A stretch of DNA of 6,749 bases from Burkholderiales bacterium (GCA_005777205.1 SXNB01000181.1:1-6749); one strand, 5' to 3'. Positions 1 through 6,649 are shown, numbered from the stretch's first letter. Numbers and translations are program-made. The notes: generated from the letters alone by a model not told the origin.

Positions 1-404
1 AAATCGAGGTCGTCTCGCTGTCGCAATACAAGTGGGAAGAGATCAAGCCGCAGGTGGACCACATCATCTTCCCCCCCGGCGCCGCAGGTGCCGGTTCTGC
101 CGAGAAGAGGATCATCCTGCTCGCTAAGGGGCGTCTGGTGAACCTGGGCTGCGGCACCGGGCACCCGAGCTACGTCATGAGCTCGTCCTTCGCCAACCAG
201 ACCATCGCCCAGATCGAGCTGTTCGGAAACACGGCGAAGTACCCGATCGGCGTCTACACGCTGCCGAAGCACCTGGACGAGAAGGTGGCGCGGCTGCAGC
301 TGCAGAAGCTGAACGCCCAGCTCTCCGAGCTCTCCGATGAGCAGGCGAAATACATCGGGGTGCCCAAGCATGGGCCGTACAAGCCGGACCAGTACCGTTA
401 CTGA
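1..404 (+). CDS. ahcY: Adenosylhomocysteinase (S-adenosylhomocysteine hydrolase), C-terminal part
   Basis: The 5' end lies outside the window; the reading frame is open from base 3 to a TGA at 402-404 (133 residues seen). The cytosolic enzyme uses bound NAD to split S-adenosylhomocysteine reversibly into adenosine and homocysteine, which keeps methyltransferases from product inhibition. Visible family landmarks in order are WEEIKPQVD, RIILLAKGRLVNLGCGTGHP (end of the NAD domain and return to the substrate domain), the SFANQTIAQIEL helix, LPKHLDEKVA, and the C-terminal tail KPDQYRY. In characterised homologues the Lys and Tyr of that tail contact the NAD of the neighbouring subunit. About eight extra small residues (AAGAGSAE) sit between FPPG and KRIILL, where the homologues I know of are shorter. 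metF follows after 8 nt, so the two are probably co-transcribed. Identification is secure; any upstream SAH or SAM riboswitch would be off the left edge. Confidence 0.97.
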   Translation, partial: IEVVSLSQYKWEEIKPQVDHIIFPPGAAGAGSAEKRIILLAKGRLVNLGCGTGHPSYVMSSSFANQTIAQIELFGNTAKYPIGVYTLPKHLDEKVARLQLQKLNAQLSELSDEQAKYIGVPKHGPYKPDQYRY

Positions 405-405
405 C

Positions 406-410
406 GAGGG
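406..410 (+). promoter_or_regulatory. Probable ribosome binding site of metF
   Basis: GAGGG lies between the ahcY TGA and the metF ATG, only 2 nt before the start codon. That spacing is shorter than usual, so translational coupling to ahcY may contribute to initiation. It supports the ATG at 413, which also yields the normal N-terminus of the family. Confidence 0.5.
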
Positions 411-412
411 CG

Positions 413-1255
413 ATGACCGGCCGCACCTACAGCTTCGAGTTCTTCCCGCCGCGCACCGCGGCGGGCAAGGACAAGCTGCGCGCCACCTGGGAGCAGCTGG
501 GGCAGCTGAAGCCCAAGTTCTTCTCGGTCACTTTCGGCGCCGGCGGCTCGACGCAGGCCGGCACGCTGGAGACCGTGCTCGAGATCCGCCGCGCCGGCTT
601 CGAGGCGGCGCCGCACCTGTCCTGTGTCGCCTCCACGAAAAAGGAGATCGCCGCTATCCTCGATCAGTACAAAACGAGCGGCATCCGGCACATCGTTGCG
701 TTGCGCGGCGACCTGCCCTCGGGCGTGGCGATGGCGGGCGAGCTGCGCCATGCCAACGAGCTGGTCGCCTTCATCCGCGAGACCACCGGCGACTGGTTCC
801 ACATCGAGGTCGGCTGCTACCCGGAATACCACCCGCAGACGCGCTGGGCGCCCGACGAGGTGGCAAATTTCAAGCGCAAGGTGGACACGGGCGCCAACAG
901 CGCCATTACGCAGTACTTCTACAACGCCGAGGCCTACTTCCGCTTCGTCGAGGACTGCGCCAGGGCGGGCATCGGTATCCCAATCGTTCCGGGGATCATG
1001 CCGATCGGCAACTTCTCGCAGCTGGCGCGGTTCTCGGATGCCTGCGGCGCGGAGATCCCGCGCTGGATGCGACTCAAGTTCGAGGGCTTCCTGGACGACA
1101 GCGCCTCCATTCGCGCCTTCGGCCTGGACGTCGTCACCGCGCTATGCGAACAGCTGCTCGCCACCGGCGCGCCGGGCCTGCACGTCTACACGCTCAACCA
1201 GGCCGCGCTCACCGGCGAGATCTGGCAGCGGCTCGGCTTGTCCACTCGCGCCTGA
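413..1255 (+). CDS. metF: 5,10-methylenetetrahydrofolate reductase
   Basis: Complete 280-residue protein with ATG start and TGA stop, close to the length of bacterial MetF (296 in E. coli). It is an FAD-dependent cytosolic (beta-alpha)8 barrel that reduces 5,10-methylene-THF to 5-methyl-THF, the methyl donor for methionine synthase. Family motifs run in order: SFEFFPP at 7-13 (the Glu matches the catalytic acid E28 of E. coli), FSVTFGAGGST at 37-47, HLSCVAST at 68-75, ALRGDLPSG at 96-104 (the Asp matches FAD-site D120), GCYPEYHP at 134-141, KVDTGANSAITQYFY at 156-170, PIVPGIMPIGNFSQ at 190-203, and HVYTLNQA near the C-terminus. It lies 8 nt after ahcY, which fits a methyl-cycle operon: AhcY makes homocysteine and MetF makes the methyl group. 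It ends 13 nt before the stop of the convergent gene. Nothing essential is missing. Confidence 0.97.
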   Translation: MTGRTYSFEFFPPRTAAGKDKLRATWEQLGQLKPKFFSVTFGAGGSTQAGTLETVLEIRRAGFEAAPHLSCVASTKKEIAAILDQYKTSGIRHIVALRGDLPSGVAMAGELRHANELVAFIRETTGDWFHIEVGCYPEYHPQTRWAPDEVANFKRKVDTGANSAITQYFYNAEAYFRFVEDCARAGIGIPIVPGIMPIGNFSQLARFSDACGAEIPRWMRLKFEGFLDDSASIRAFGLDVVTALCEQLLATGAPGLHVYTLNQAALTGEIWQRLGLSTRA

Positions 1256-1268
1256 GCTAACCCGAGCT

Positions 1269-2324
1269 TCAGTCCACCGGGCGCTGGTCGCCCTTGCCCA
1301 TCGGACCGTCCGCGCGCTCATAGGCGCGCCACAGCATGCCCGGCCCCTCCCGACACGCGCCGAAGCGAAACGGCACCCAGTCGTGGCCCGGGTTGACGAA
1401 GCGCAGGTCGAGGAACCAGACGCAGTCGCCGCCAAGCGTGACGCCGTCCAAGGCAGGGGCTTCGGCGAACCAGCGGAAGAAGCCGAGCGCCGGCGACTCG
1501 AAAGCGGCGCGCACGGGCGCGCCCTCACCGCCTTCGCCGAAGCGCGCGATCCGTTCCCAGCGCGCCTGCGCGCGCGGCCGGTAGGGCGCATCCAGCATGG
1601 CAACAAAGCCGTCGCCCTTCTGGAAGGTTTTCACCGCATCGCGGCGCAGGTTGATGTGACTGACGTAGTGCGAGGTTGCGTCGCTCGCGAACACGGTCCA
1701 GTTCCATGGACTGACCGGTCGCGGGTAGGCCTGGATGCGCGCATCCTGCAGGCCGCGCTCGACGGTATGACCCGCGGCAAACTCCAGCGCCTCCTGCTTC
1801 AGGGTCCACTGCCAGCCGACGTAGCCCACCAGCACCGCGCTGGCGAGGATCGCCGGCAGGCGCGAGCGATACCAGATAGCCGAGGCGACAAGGCCCGCCA
1901 GGATGATGCCGCTGAACCACAGGTCGATGATGAAGGTGACGCCCAGCCCGGCGCGCCAGTCCGACAAGGGACTCAGCAGCATGGTGCCGAAGCTGGTGAT
2001 CCAGTCTCCCGCGATATGCCCGAGCAGCACGAGCAGGCACACGACGTAGAGCGCGCGCCAACCGCCTGGCTCGCGCAGGATTTTCGCCAGCAGCCACGCG
2101 ATCGGGAACGCCCACAGCGGTGCGAGCAGCACCGAATGCGTCGGGCCGCGATGGTAGAGCAGGTACTCCACCGGCCCGAGGAAGCCGATGACGAAGTCTA
2201 GGTCCGGCGCCGCGGCGGCGAAAAAGCCCGCGGCGACGCGGCGCGGGGTAGACCGGGTTTCTCCGGCAGGTGCCGTCGCGCGCGCAAGGAGCGCGCCGGA
2301 CAGCGCGTGCGTCAGCGTGTCCAC
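1269..2324 (-). CDS. YdjM/DUF457-family membrane-bound putative metal-dependent hydrolase
   Basis: 351 residues, GTG start, TGA stop. The N-terminus MDTLTHALSGALLARA and the later metal-ligand-like residues match the YdjM family of inner-membrane putative metal-dependent hydrolases: H6, D41/D43 (APDLDF), H58 and H63 (HRGPTHS), H103 and D107 (GHIAGDW), D134. Hydrophobic segments lie at roughly 62-80, 91-108, 128-150 and 157-173, followed by a soluble C-terminal part from about 180. Family members are implicated in stress responses (E. coli ydjM is LexA-controlled), but the natural substrate is not established, so no reaction is claimed. The gene begins 14 nt after the stop of the upstream aminotransferase fusion, so it is probably co-transcribed. 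No Shine-Dalgarno is evident before the GTG; the start is chosen because the MDTLTH opening is the family N-terminus. Confidence 0.88.
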   Translation of the reverse strand: MDTLTHALSGALLARATAPAGETRSTPRRVAAGFFAAAAPDLDFVIGFLGPVEYLLYHRGPTHSVLLAPLWAFPIAWLLAKILREPGGWRALYVVCLLVLLGHIAGDWITSFGTMLLSPLSDWRAGLGVTFIIDLWFSGIILAGLVASAIWYRSRLPAILASAVLVGYVGWQWTLKQEALEFAAGHTVERGLQDARIQAYPRPVSPWNWTVFASDATSHYVSHINLRRDAVKTFQKGDGFVAMLDAPYRPRAQARWERIARFGEGGEGAPVRAAFESPALGFFRWFAEAPALDGVTLGGDCVWFLDLRFVNPGHDWVPFRFGACREGPGMLWRAYERADGPMGKGDQRPVD

Positions 2325-2338
2325 GCGCTAGCGCAGGT

Positions 2339-3835
2339 TCAGGCGGCCTTTTTCTTGCGCTGCGCGTCCTTGACGTGCATCTGCGCGTAGGCGCCGTGCG
2401 CCGCGGCTTCCGCGTCGCCGACGTGCACGTCATAGCCCATGTCGTCGAGGACCGAGCCCAGCGCGGACAGGCAGAGCATCACGTTGTCCGGGCGGCAGGA
2501 GTAGCCCATCAGGCCGATACGCCAGATTTTGCCGGCGAGCGGCCCGAGGCCCGCGCCGATCTCGATACTGAACTCGTTCAGCAGGCGCTTGCGCACCTCG
2601 GCCTCGTTCACACCTTCGGGGCACTTCACCGCGTTCATCTGCGGCAGCTGGTATTTCTCGGCCACCAGCATCTGCATGCCCATGGCCTCCAGCCCGGCCT
2701 TCAACGCGACATGGTGGCGCGTGGCGCGCGCCCAGGCGTTCTCCAGCCCTTCCTCGCGGATGAGCAGCAGCGCCTCGTGCAGCGCGAACAGCGAATTCGT
2801 CGGCGCGGTGTGGTGGTAGGTGCGCGCGCCGGCGTTCCAGTACCCGAGCAGCAGGTTCATGTCCATAAACCAGCTGTGGATCTTGTCCTTGCGCATCTTG
2901 ACGCGCTCGACCACGCGCTCGGAGAACGACACCGGCGACAAGCCGGGCGTGCAGGACAGGCACTTCTGGCTGGCGGAGTAGATGGCGTCGATCTCCCACT
3001 CATCCACTTTCACCGGCGTGCCCGCGAGCGAGGTCACCGCATCCACGATCACCAGCGCGCCGTGCTTGTGCGCGATCTGGGTGAGCAGCTTGGCATCCGA
3101 TTGCGTGCCGGTGGAGGTCTCCGCATGCACGAAGGCAACGACTTTGACGTCCTTGTTTTTCTTCAGCGCATCCTCGACCTTCTGCGGATCGACCGGCTCG
3201 CCCCACTTGTCCTCGACCAGCACCGGGACGCCGCCGCAGCGGATCACGTTCTCCAGCATGCGGCCGCCGAACACGCCGTTCTGGCACACGATCGCCTTGT
3301 CGCCAGGGGCGACCATGTTGACGAAGCAAAACTCCATACCGACCGAGCCCGGACCCGAGATGGGGAAGGTCAGCGCGTTCTTGGTCTGGTAGGCGTAGCG
3401 CAGCAGCGACTTGAGTTCCTCCATCATCTCGACGAACACCGGGTCGAGGTAGCCGATCGCCGGCTGGCTCATGGTGGTGAGCACGCGCGGATGAATCTCG
3501 GTCGGGCCGGGGCCCATGAGCGTTCGCTGCGGCGGGTGGAAGGAGTGGATGCGCTTGGCGGGGGCGAATTGCGTCATGGGATCGTTCTCCGACATTCCGA
3601 AAGGGGCGTCCTCCGGGCGCGATTTCACGCGCACCGGGTTCTTGGTGCTGGCTTCGTTGACAACTTCGGTCGAACTGATCCGCCCCTGGGTGATGCGCTC
3701 CACTTCGCCCGCCCAACGCGCGGGGATGTAGCCCGTCTTTACCCAGTTGTGCACCACAGCCCGGTCGAGCTGGAACGCACGCGCCACGTCGGCTTGGCTG
3801 CCGAATATCTCGACCAGTCGTGTCGCGCAGTTCAC
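2339..3835 (-). CDS. Cro/YdaS-like HTH domain fused to an alanine/serine-glyoxylate-type aminotransferase (class V, PLP)
   Basis: 498 residues, GTG start, TGA stop. Residues about 1-60 form a compact helix-turn-helix: a first helix TRLVEIFG, then QADVARAF, a likely recognition helix RAVVHNWVK, and IPARWAGEVERIT, as in small Cro/YdaS-like regulators. Residues about 61-86 are a linker. Residues 87-498 are a complete fold-type I class V aminotransferase very like human AGT: LMGPGPTEIHPRVL, SGPGS at 160-164, HAETSTGT at 237-244, DAVTSLAGTP at 265-274, the PLP lysine K291 in SASQK, YHHTAPTNSLFALHEA, and substrate-carboxylate Arg R439 in WRIGLMG. The predicted reaction is amino transfer from alanine or serine to glyoxylate, giving glycine. 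The exact donor is uncertain, and a ureidoglycine- or other acceptor-specific enzyme is possible. No ribosome site precedes the GTG; an internal ATG (codon 87) with a GGAG could give a canonical 412-residue enzyme. Domain calls are secure; production as one chain is inferred from the uninterrupted frame. Confidence 0.9.
   Translation of the reverse strand: MNCATRLVEIFGSQADVARAFQLDRAVVHNWVKTGYIPARWAGEVERITQGRISSTEVVNEASTKNPVRVKSRPEDAPFGMSENDPMTQFAPAKRIHSFHPPQRTLMGPGPTEIHPRVLTTMSQPAIGYLDPVFVEMMEELKSLLRYAYQTKNALTFPISGPGSVGMEFCFVNMVAPGDKAIVCQNGVFGGRMLENVIRCGGVPVLVEDKWGEPVDPQKVEDALKKNKDVKVVAFVHAETSTGTQSDAKLLTQIAHKHGALVIVDAVTSLAGTPVKVDEWEIDAIYSASQKCLSCTPGLSPVSFSERVVERVKMRKDKIHSWFMDMNLLLGYWNAGARTYHHTAPTNSLFALHEALLLIREEGLENAWARATRHHVALKAGLEAMGMQMLVAEKYQLPQMNAVKCPEGVNEAEVRKRLLNEFSIEIGAGLGPLAGKIWRIGLMGYSCRPDNVMLCLSALGSVLDDMGYDVHVGDAEAAAHGAYAQMHVKDAQRKKKAA
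3578..3590 (-). promoter_or_regulatory. Possible internal ribosome binding site before Met87 of the HTH-aminotransferase gene
   Basis: On the minus strand GGAG (3590-3587) stands 9 nt before an in-frame ATG at 3577-3575. That ATG opens MTQFAPAKR, where the catalytic domain begins. An earlier in-frame ATG at 3595 (codon 81) has GGAGG at 3614-3610, but 14 nt away, which is too far to be ideal. The site could let ribosomes make the aminotransferase without its DNA-binding domain. This is inference from spacing only. Confidence 0.4.
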
Positions 3836-3843
3836 AGGACCGA

Positions 3844-3872
3844 ATTCTAGACTGTCAAACTGAATTTGACAA
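3844..3872 (-). promoter_or_regulatory. Sigma70-like promoter of the HTH-aminotransferase gene
   Basis: Read on the minus strand, TTGTCA (3872-3867, 5 of 6 matches to the -35 consensus), a 17-nt spacer, and TAGAAT (3849-3844, 5 of 6 to the -10 consensus). The expected transcription start is around 3836-3839, so the GTG at 3835 would sit at or within a few bases of the mRNA 5' end: a leaderless or nearly leaderless message. This agrees with the absence of a Shine-Dalgarno before that GTG. It is a rare AT-rich patch in otherwise GC-rich DNA. Confidence 0.65.
3853..3871. promoter_or_regulatory. 19-bp palindromic operator candidate
   Basis: TGTCAAA, a 5-nt spacer CTGAA, then TTTGACA: perfect 7-bp inverted arms, with one further matching pair inside the spacer. 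It covers most of the -35 box and the first part of the spacer of the minus-strand promoter, where a bound dimeric helix-turn-helix protein would block RNA polymerase. The first gene downstream encodes such a domain, so autorepression is the simplest reading. No second copy was noticed elsewhere in the window. Confidence 0.6.
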
Positions 3873-4046
3873 TCCCGGATTCAACCCGCAGGCACTCCGG
3901 CTGTTCCTCTACCCCCGCGGCCGCGGCCCGCTGATCTGCCCGTTCCACTCCCGCACCGTCTGCGCGATCAGGTTGCCGACGGGTGCGCCGATCCATCTCG
4001 GCTGGGATTCGTCACCCGATACGGTGAAGTGAATTAAGTTATCGGC
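3873..4046. other. Divergent intergenic region, right part
   Basis: This stretch separates the HTH-aminotransferase promoter from the MFS gene. I see no convincing plus-strand promoter for the MFS gene: the TTGACA at 3866-3871 has no -10 match at usual spacing. On the minus strand a frame open from 4073 to a TAG at 3909-3911 has, over its last 35 or so codons, the strong third-position G/C bias of real genes in this window, but it has no good start codon and no recognised product. It may be the decayed 3' end of a lost gene. No RNA gene or strong terminator was recognised. Confidence 0.5.
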
Positions 4047-5270
4047 TTGAGCGCCCAAACTCGCAGCTACCTTTTAATCGCCCTCGCCGCCGGAGCGGTG
4101 TTCGCGCTTGGCCTGGGCGTGCGCCAGTCGCAGGCGCTGTTCATCAGTCCGATCAATTCGGCCACCGGTATCGGCTATGCGGCGATCAGTGTCGCCTTCG
4201 CCGTCGGCCAGATGATGTGGGCCGTCTCGATGACTGCCTCGGGTGCGATGGCGGACCGCTGGGGCCCCCGGCCGGTCATGCTCGGCGGCGCCGTGCTGGT
4301 CGCCGCCGCCACGGCCGCCACGCCGCTTGCCACCACCACCTCCGAGCTGGTGATCGTGGTCGGCATTCTCGCCGCCGCTGGCGCGGGCGCGATCGGCCCA
4401 GGGATCCTGATGTCGGCCGCGAGCCGCTGGATTCCCGAGGCCAAGCGCAACATGGCGACCGGCATCGTCAACGCCGGCGGGTCCTTCGGCCAGTTCACCA
4501 TCATTCCGCTGGCACAGCTGTTTATCGGCTTGGCCGGCTGGCAGCCAGCGCTGGTGATCCTCGGGGTCATCGGCCTGCTCGCGGTGCCGCTCGTCATGTG
4601 GATCACCCAGGGGCACGCCGAGCACGCGGCAGCGCAACCCGCGGCGGCGGCCGGTTCGCTCAAACAGGCGGTCTCGACCGCGTTCAAGGATCCCAGCTAC
4701 CTGCTGCTTACTGCCGGCTTCTTCACCTGCGGCTTCCATGTGGCGTTCATCGCCACGCACCTGCCCGGGGTGGTGGCGAGTTGCGAGCTGCCGGCATCGG
4801 TGAGCGCCTGGTCGCTGGCGCTGATTGGCCTCTTTAACGTTTTCGGCAGCCTTTGGGTCGGCAAATTCATCAACGGTCGTCGCATGAAACTCGCGCTGGC
4901 GGGCATCTACTTCGCGCGCGCGATGGTCATCCTCGTGTTCTTCTTCGCACCCAAGACCACGCTGACCTTCCTGCTGTTCGCCTGCGGCATCGGCTTCACC
5001 TATCTATCCACCGTCCCGCCCACCATCGGGCTGGTGGTGAAGTTCTACGGCATGCGCTACATGGCGACGCTGTTCGGCATCGTCATGATGTCGCACCAGG
5101 TCGGGGGCTTCCTCGGCGCCTGGCTCGGTGGCCAGGCCTACGAGGCCACCGGCAGCTTCGACTGGATGTGGTCGATCGACATCGTGCTGTGCCTGTTCGC
5201 CGCGGCGGTGCACCTACCGATCCGGGAGGCGCGTCCGGCTCCGTATCCCGTTACCGCTACGCAAACCTGA
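4047..5270 (+). CDS. Major facilitator superfamily transporter (monocarboxylate/YcxA-like)
   Basis: 407 residues, TTG start, TGA stop, the usual length for a 12-helix MFS carrier of the inner membrane. The first half has TM1 at about 8-33 with GLGVRQSQALFISPI, a pattern seen in MCT/YcxA/oxalate-formate-type carriers, and motif A between TM2 and TM3 (GAMADRWGPRP, 66-76). A hydrophilic central loop spans about 188-214 (HAEHAAAQPAA), followed by six more hydrophobic segments, with FINGRRMK in the half-repeat motif A position. A small organic anion or carboxylate is a reasonable substrate guess, not shown by the sequence. TTG is chosen because an in-frame TAA lies at 4035 and the next candidate, GTG at 4098, would remove half of TM1; no clear ribosome site is present. 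It is divergent from the aminotransferase gene, so a link in substrate is possible but unproven. Confidence 0.92.
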   Translation: MSAQTRSYLLIALAAGAVFALGLGVRQSQALFISPINSATGIGYAAISVAFAVGQMMWAVSMTASGAMADRWGPRPVMLGGAVLVAAATAATPLATTTSELVIVVGILAAAGAGAIGPGILMSAASRWIPEAKRNMATGIVNAGGSFGQFTIIPLAQLFIGLAGWQPALVILGVIGLLAVPLVMWITQGHAEHAAAQPAAAAGSLKQAVSTAFKDPSYLLLTAGFFTCGFHVAFIATHLPGVVASCELPASVSAWSLALIGLFNVFGSLWVGKFINGRRMKLALAGIYFARAMVILVFFFAPKTTLTFLLFACGIGFTYLSTVPPTIGLVVKFYGMRYMATLFGIVMMSHQVGGFLGAWLGGQAYEATGSFDWMWSIDIVLCLFAAAVHLPIREARPAPYPVTATQT

Positions 5271-5295
5271 AGCTGTCCGGCCCCTCGTAAACCGG

Positions 5296-6036
5296 CTAGT
5301 GCGGCGACACGCCAATGCGCCCGATCATCGGCAACTTGAGCGCCGGGCGCAGCGGGTCGAGGCCGAAGGTAAGGCCGAGAACGTTCATCTCCAACCCCTC
5401 GACCGCGCTCGCGGTGAACGCGAAAACGCCGCCCAGTGACACCTGGAAGCCGCGCCCGCTCGGCGCCGAGCCGACCACGCTGTCGCCAAGGTAGTCCTTG
5501 CCGATTGCCGTCGGCGGCAGGTGAGCGCCCAGCTCCGGGACTGCGCGCGTGATCCACGCGACGAAGGTATTGGAGTTCGGGCCCGGCCAGGCGCTGTACT
5601 CCTTCGCATAGGGATAGGAATGCGCCGCGGCCTCGATGCGCGGAATGAGCGCCGCCGCTTCCGCGCCGCGCTTGTCGGCATACAGCTCGGGCTCGGCGCC
5701 GAACCAGCGCCCATCCGCGTGGCGCCAGCCGGTAGAAACGGCCGAGCCCGACCAGCGCAGCCGCCAGCCGATGACTTCGTACACGGTGTAGGCATCGGCG
5801 TTCTCCGGCTTCACCGCCACCCAGGTGTGGACGCCGAACAGGCCGCGCATGCCTACCGTCCGCGCGCCGTAGACTTGAACCACCGCCTCCGGCGTCGTGG
5901 CGGCGGCGGGCGCGAGCCCCACCGGCTCGCGGCTGGCGGTGCGCCAGTCCTGCGCGACCACGGCACGGCCCACGACCAGGGCGAAGACAACGGCAAGGGC
6001 GGAAACGGAGAGAACTACCTTGCGGGTGCGCCTCAT
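5296..6036 (-). CDS. DUF3750 family protein with N-terminal membrane anchor or signal
   Basis: 246 residues from an ATG at 6036 to TAG. The N-terminus has basic residues (MRRTRK) followed by a hydrophobic stretch (about 7-27, ending near VVAQD), so the protein is probably exported or anchored with its main domain in the periplasm. The body carries features I associate with DUF3750: VQVYGARTVGMRGLFGVHTWVAV cut here into YGART (56-60) and GVHTWVAVK (68-76), YEVIGWRLRW (86-95), and the tyrosine/Asn-rich YPYAKEYSAW (141-150) then GPNSNTFVAWI (152-162). Function is unknown. The frame continues upstream through the TtcA region, but that part is out of frame with TtcA and is not protein-like, so the ATG just after the TtcA stop is the true start. 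It begins 2 nt after TtcA ends, which suggests translational coupling; no Shine-Dalgarno is seen. Confidence 0.85.
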   Translation of the reverse strand: MRRTRKVVLSVSALAVVFALVVGRAVVAQDWRTASREPVGLAPAAATTPEAVVQVYGARTVGMRGLFGVHTWVAVKPENADAYTVYEVIGWRLRWSGSAVSTGWRHADGRWFGAEPELYADKRGAEAAALIPRIEAAAHSYPYAKEYSAWPGPNSNTFVAWITRAVPELGAHLPPTAIGKDYLGDSVVGSAPSGRGFQVSLGGVFAFTASAVEGLEMNVLGLTFGLDPLRPALKLPMIGRIGVSPH

Positions 6037-6038
6037 TG

Positions 6039-6649
6039 CTATTCGGCAAACAACGGCTGCCCAAGTTCCATGAACCTGACGACCTGAACCGCATCTTCGG
6101 TATTCTTCACGCCCGGACGTAGCCCGGCGAAGTCGAACAGCTTCCGATCCAGCAGGTGCGAGGGCCGCACGTCCGTCAGGGCCCGCAGGATGGACTGGAT
6201 GCGCCCCGGTTCGGTGCGCGCCCACTCCTTCAGCATCCGTCCCACCACCTTGCGCTGCAGGTTCTCCTGCGCGCCGCACAGCGTGCAGGGAATGATCGGG
6301 AACGCTTTCTGCTCGGCGTAGGCCGCAAGGTCGTCCTCGGCCACGTAGACCAGCGGGCGGATGACAACATGCTTGCCGTCGTCGGACACCAGTTTCGCCG
6401 GCATTGCCTTCAGCGTCCCGGCGTGGAACAGGTTCAGGAAGAAGGTCGCCAGCACGTCGTCGCGATGGTGCCCCAGCGCGATCTTGGTCGCGCCCAATTC
6501 GCTGGCGACGCGGTACAGCACGCCTCGACGCAACCTCGAGCACAGCGCGCACATCGTCTTGCCCGCGGGCCCCACTCGCTTGACGCTGGCCTCGGTCTCC
6601 TGCTCGACGATGCGGAACGACACGCCGCGCGCTTCCAGGTACTTTCCTG
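6039..6649 (-). CDS. ttcA: tRNA 2-thiocytidine biosynthesis protein TtcA, N-terminal third missing
   Basis: The recognisable part starts at about 6645 (KYLEARGVSFRIVEQ) and runs to TAG at 6039-6041, about 200 residues of a protein usually near 300. TtcA is a cytosolic [4Fe-4S], ATP-dependent enzyme that thiolates C32 of certain tRNAs. Landmarks present: KTMCALCSRLRRG (the CxxC pair matching cluster ligands C122/C125 of E. coli), ALGHHRDD, MPAKLVSDDGKHVVIRPL, FPIIPCTLCGAQENLQR (containing the third-ligand region, C222 in E. coli), PSHLLDRKLFDF. Missing is everything upstream, including the SGGKDS ATP-binding loop and the VAVNLDQKQPGFP segment that should directly precede YLE. The frame stays open to the window edge, but the residues encoded beyond about 6649 do not resemble TtcA. 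As written it could not be an active thiolase. It may be a true truncation or a join artefact. A GTG at 6623 is the first in-frame start candidate in the recognisable part. Confidence 0.85.

Noticed and set aside
1256..1268. Possible terminator between the convergent metF and YdjM-family genes
   Set aside because: Only a 4-bp AGCT repeat can pair, with no T run; too weak to call.
624..2201. Long plus-strand open frame (525 codons) running through metF and the YdjM-family gene
   Set aside because: It crosses two well-supported genes in other frames and translates to an Arg/Ser/Ala-rich low-quality sequence, typical of shadow frames in GC-rich DNA.
2270..3850. Plus-strand open frame (526 codons) opposite the aminotransferase gene
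   Set aside because: Antisense shadow: His/Arg/Ala-rich and without any recognisable motif, whereas the minus strand carries complete aminotransferase motifs.
3842..3851. Overlapping EcoRI/XbaI-like sites (GAATTCTAGA) as a sign of vector polylinker
   Set aside because: The sites coincide with the -10 region of a good promoter and no other vector sequence is seen; coincidence is simpler.
3866..3894. Plus-strand promoter for the MFS gene starting from TTGACA at 3866-3871
   Set aside because: No sequence like TATAAT lies 16-18 nt downstream, and the TTGACA is explained as one arm of the palindrome.
3820..4032. Plus-strand 70-codon frame before the MFS gene
   Set aside because: It overlaps the HTH start in antisense, has no ribosome site and no protein-like composition.
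5271..5295. Possible terminator between the convergent MFS and DUF3750 genes
   Set aside because: CCGG occurs twice and could form a 4-bp stem over an 11-nt loop, but there is no longer stem or T tract.
6037..6552. Upstream extension of the DUF3750 frame (172 codons before the chosen ATG)
   Set aside because: It overlaps ttcA out of frame and is Arg/Gly-rich noise; the membrane-anchor N-terminus begins exactly at the ATG at 6036.
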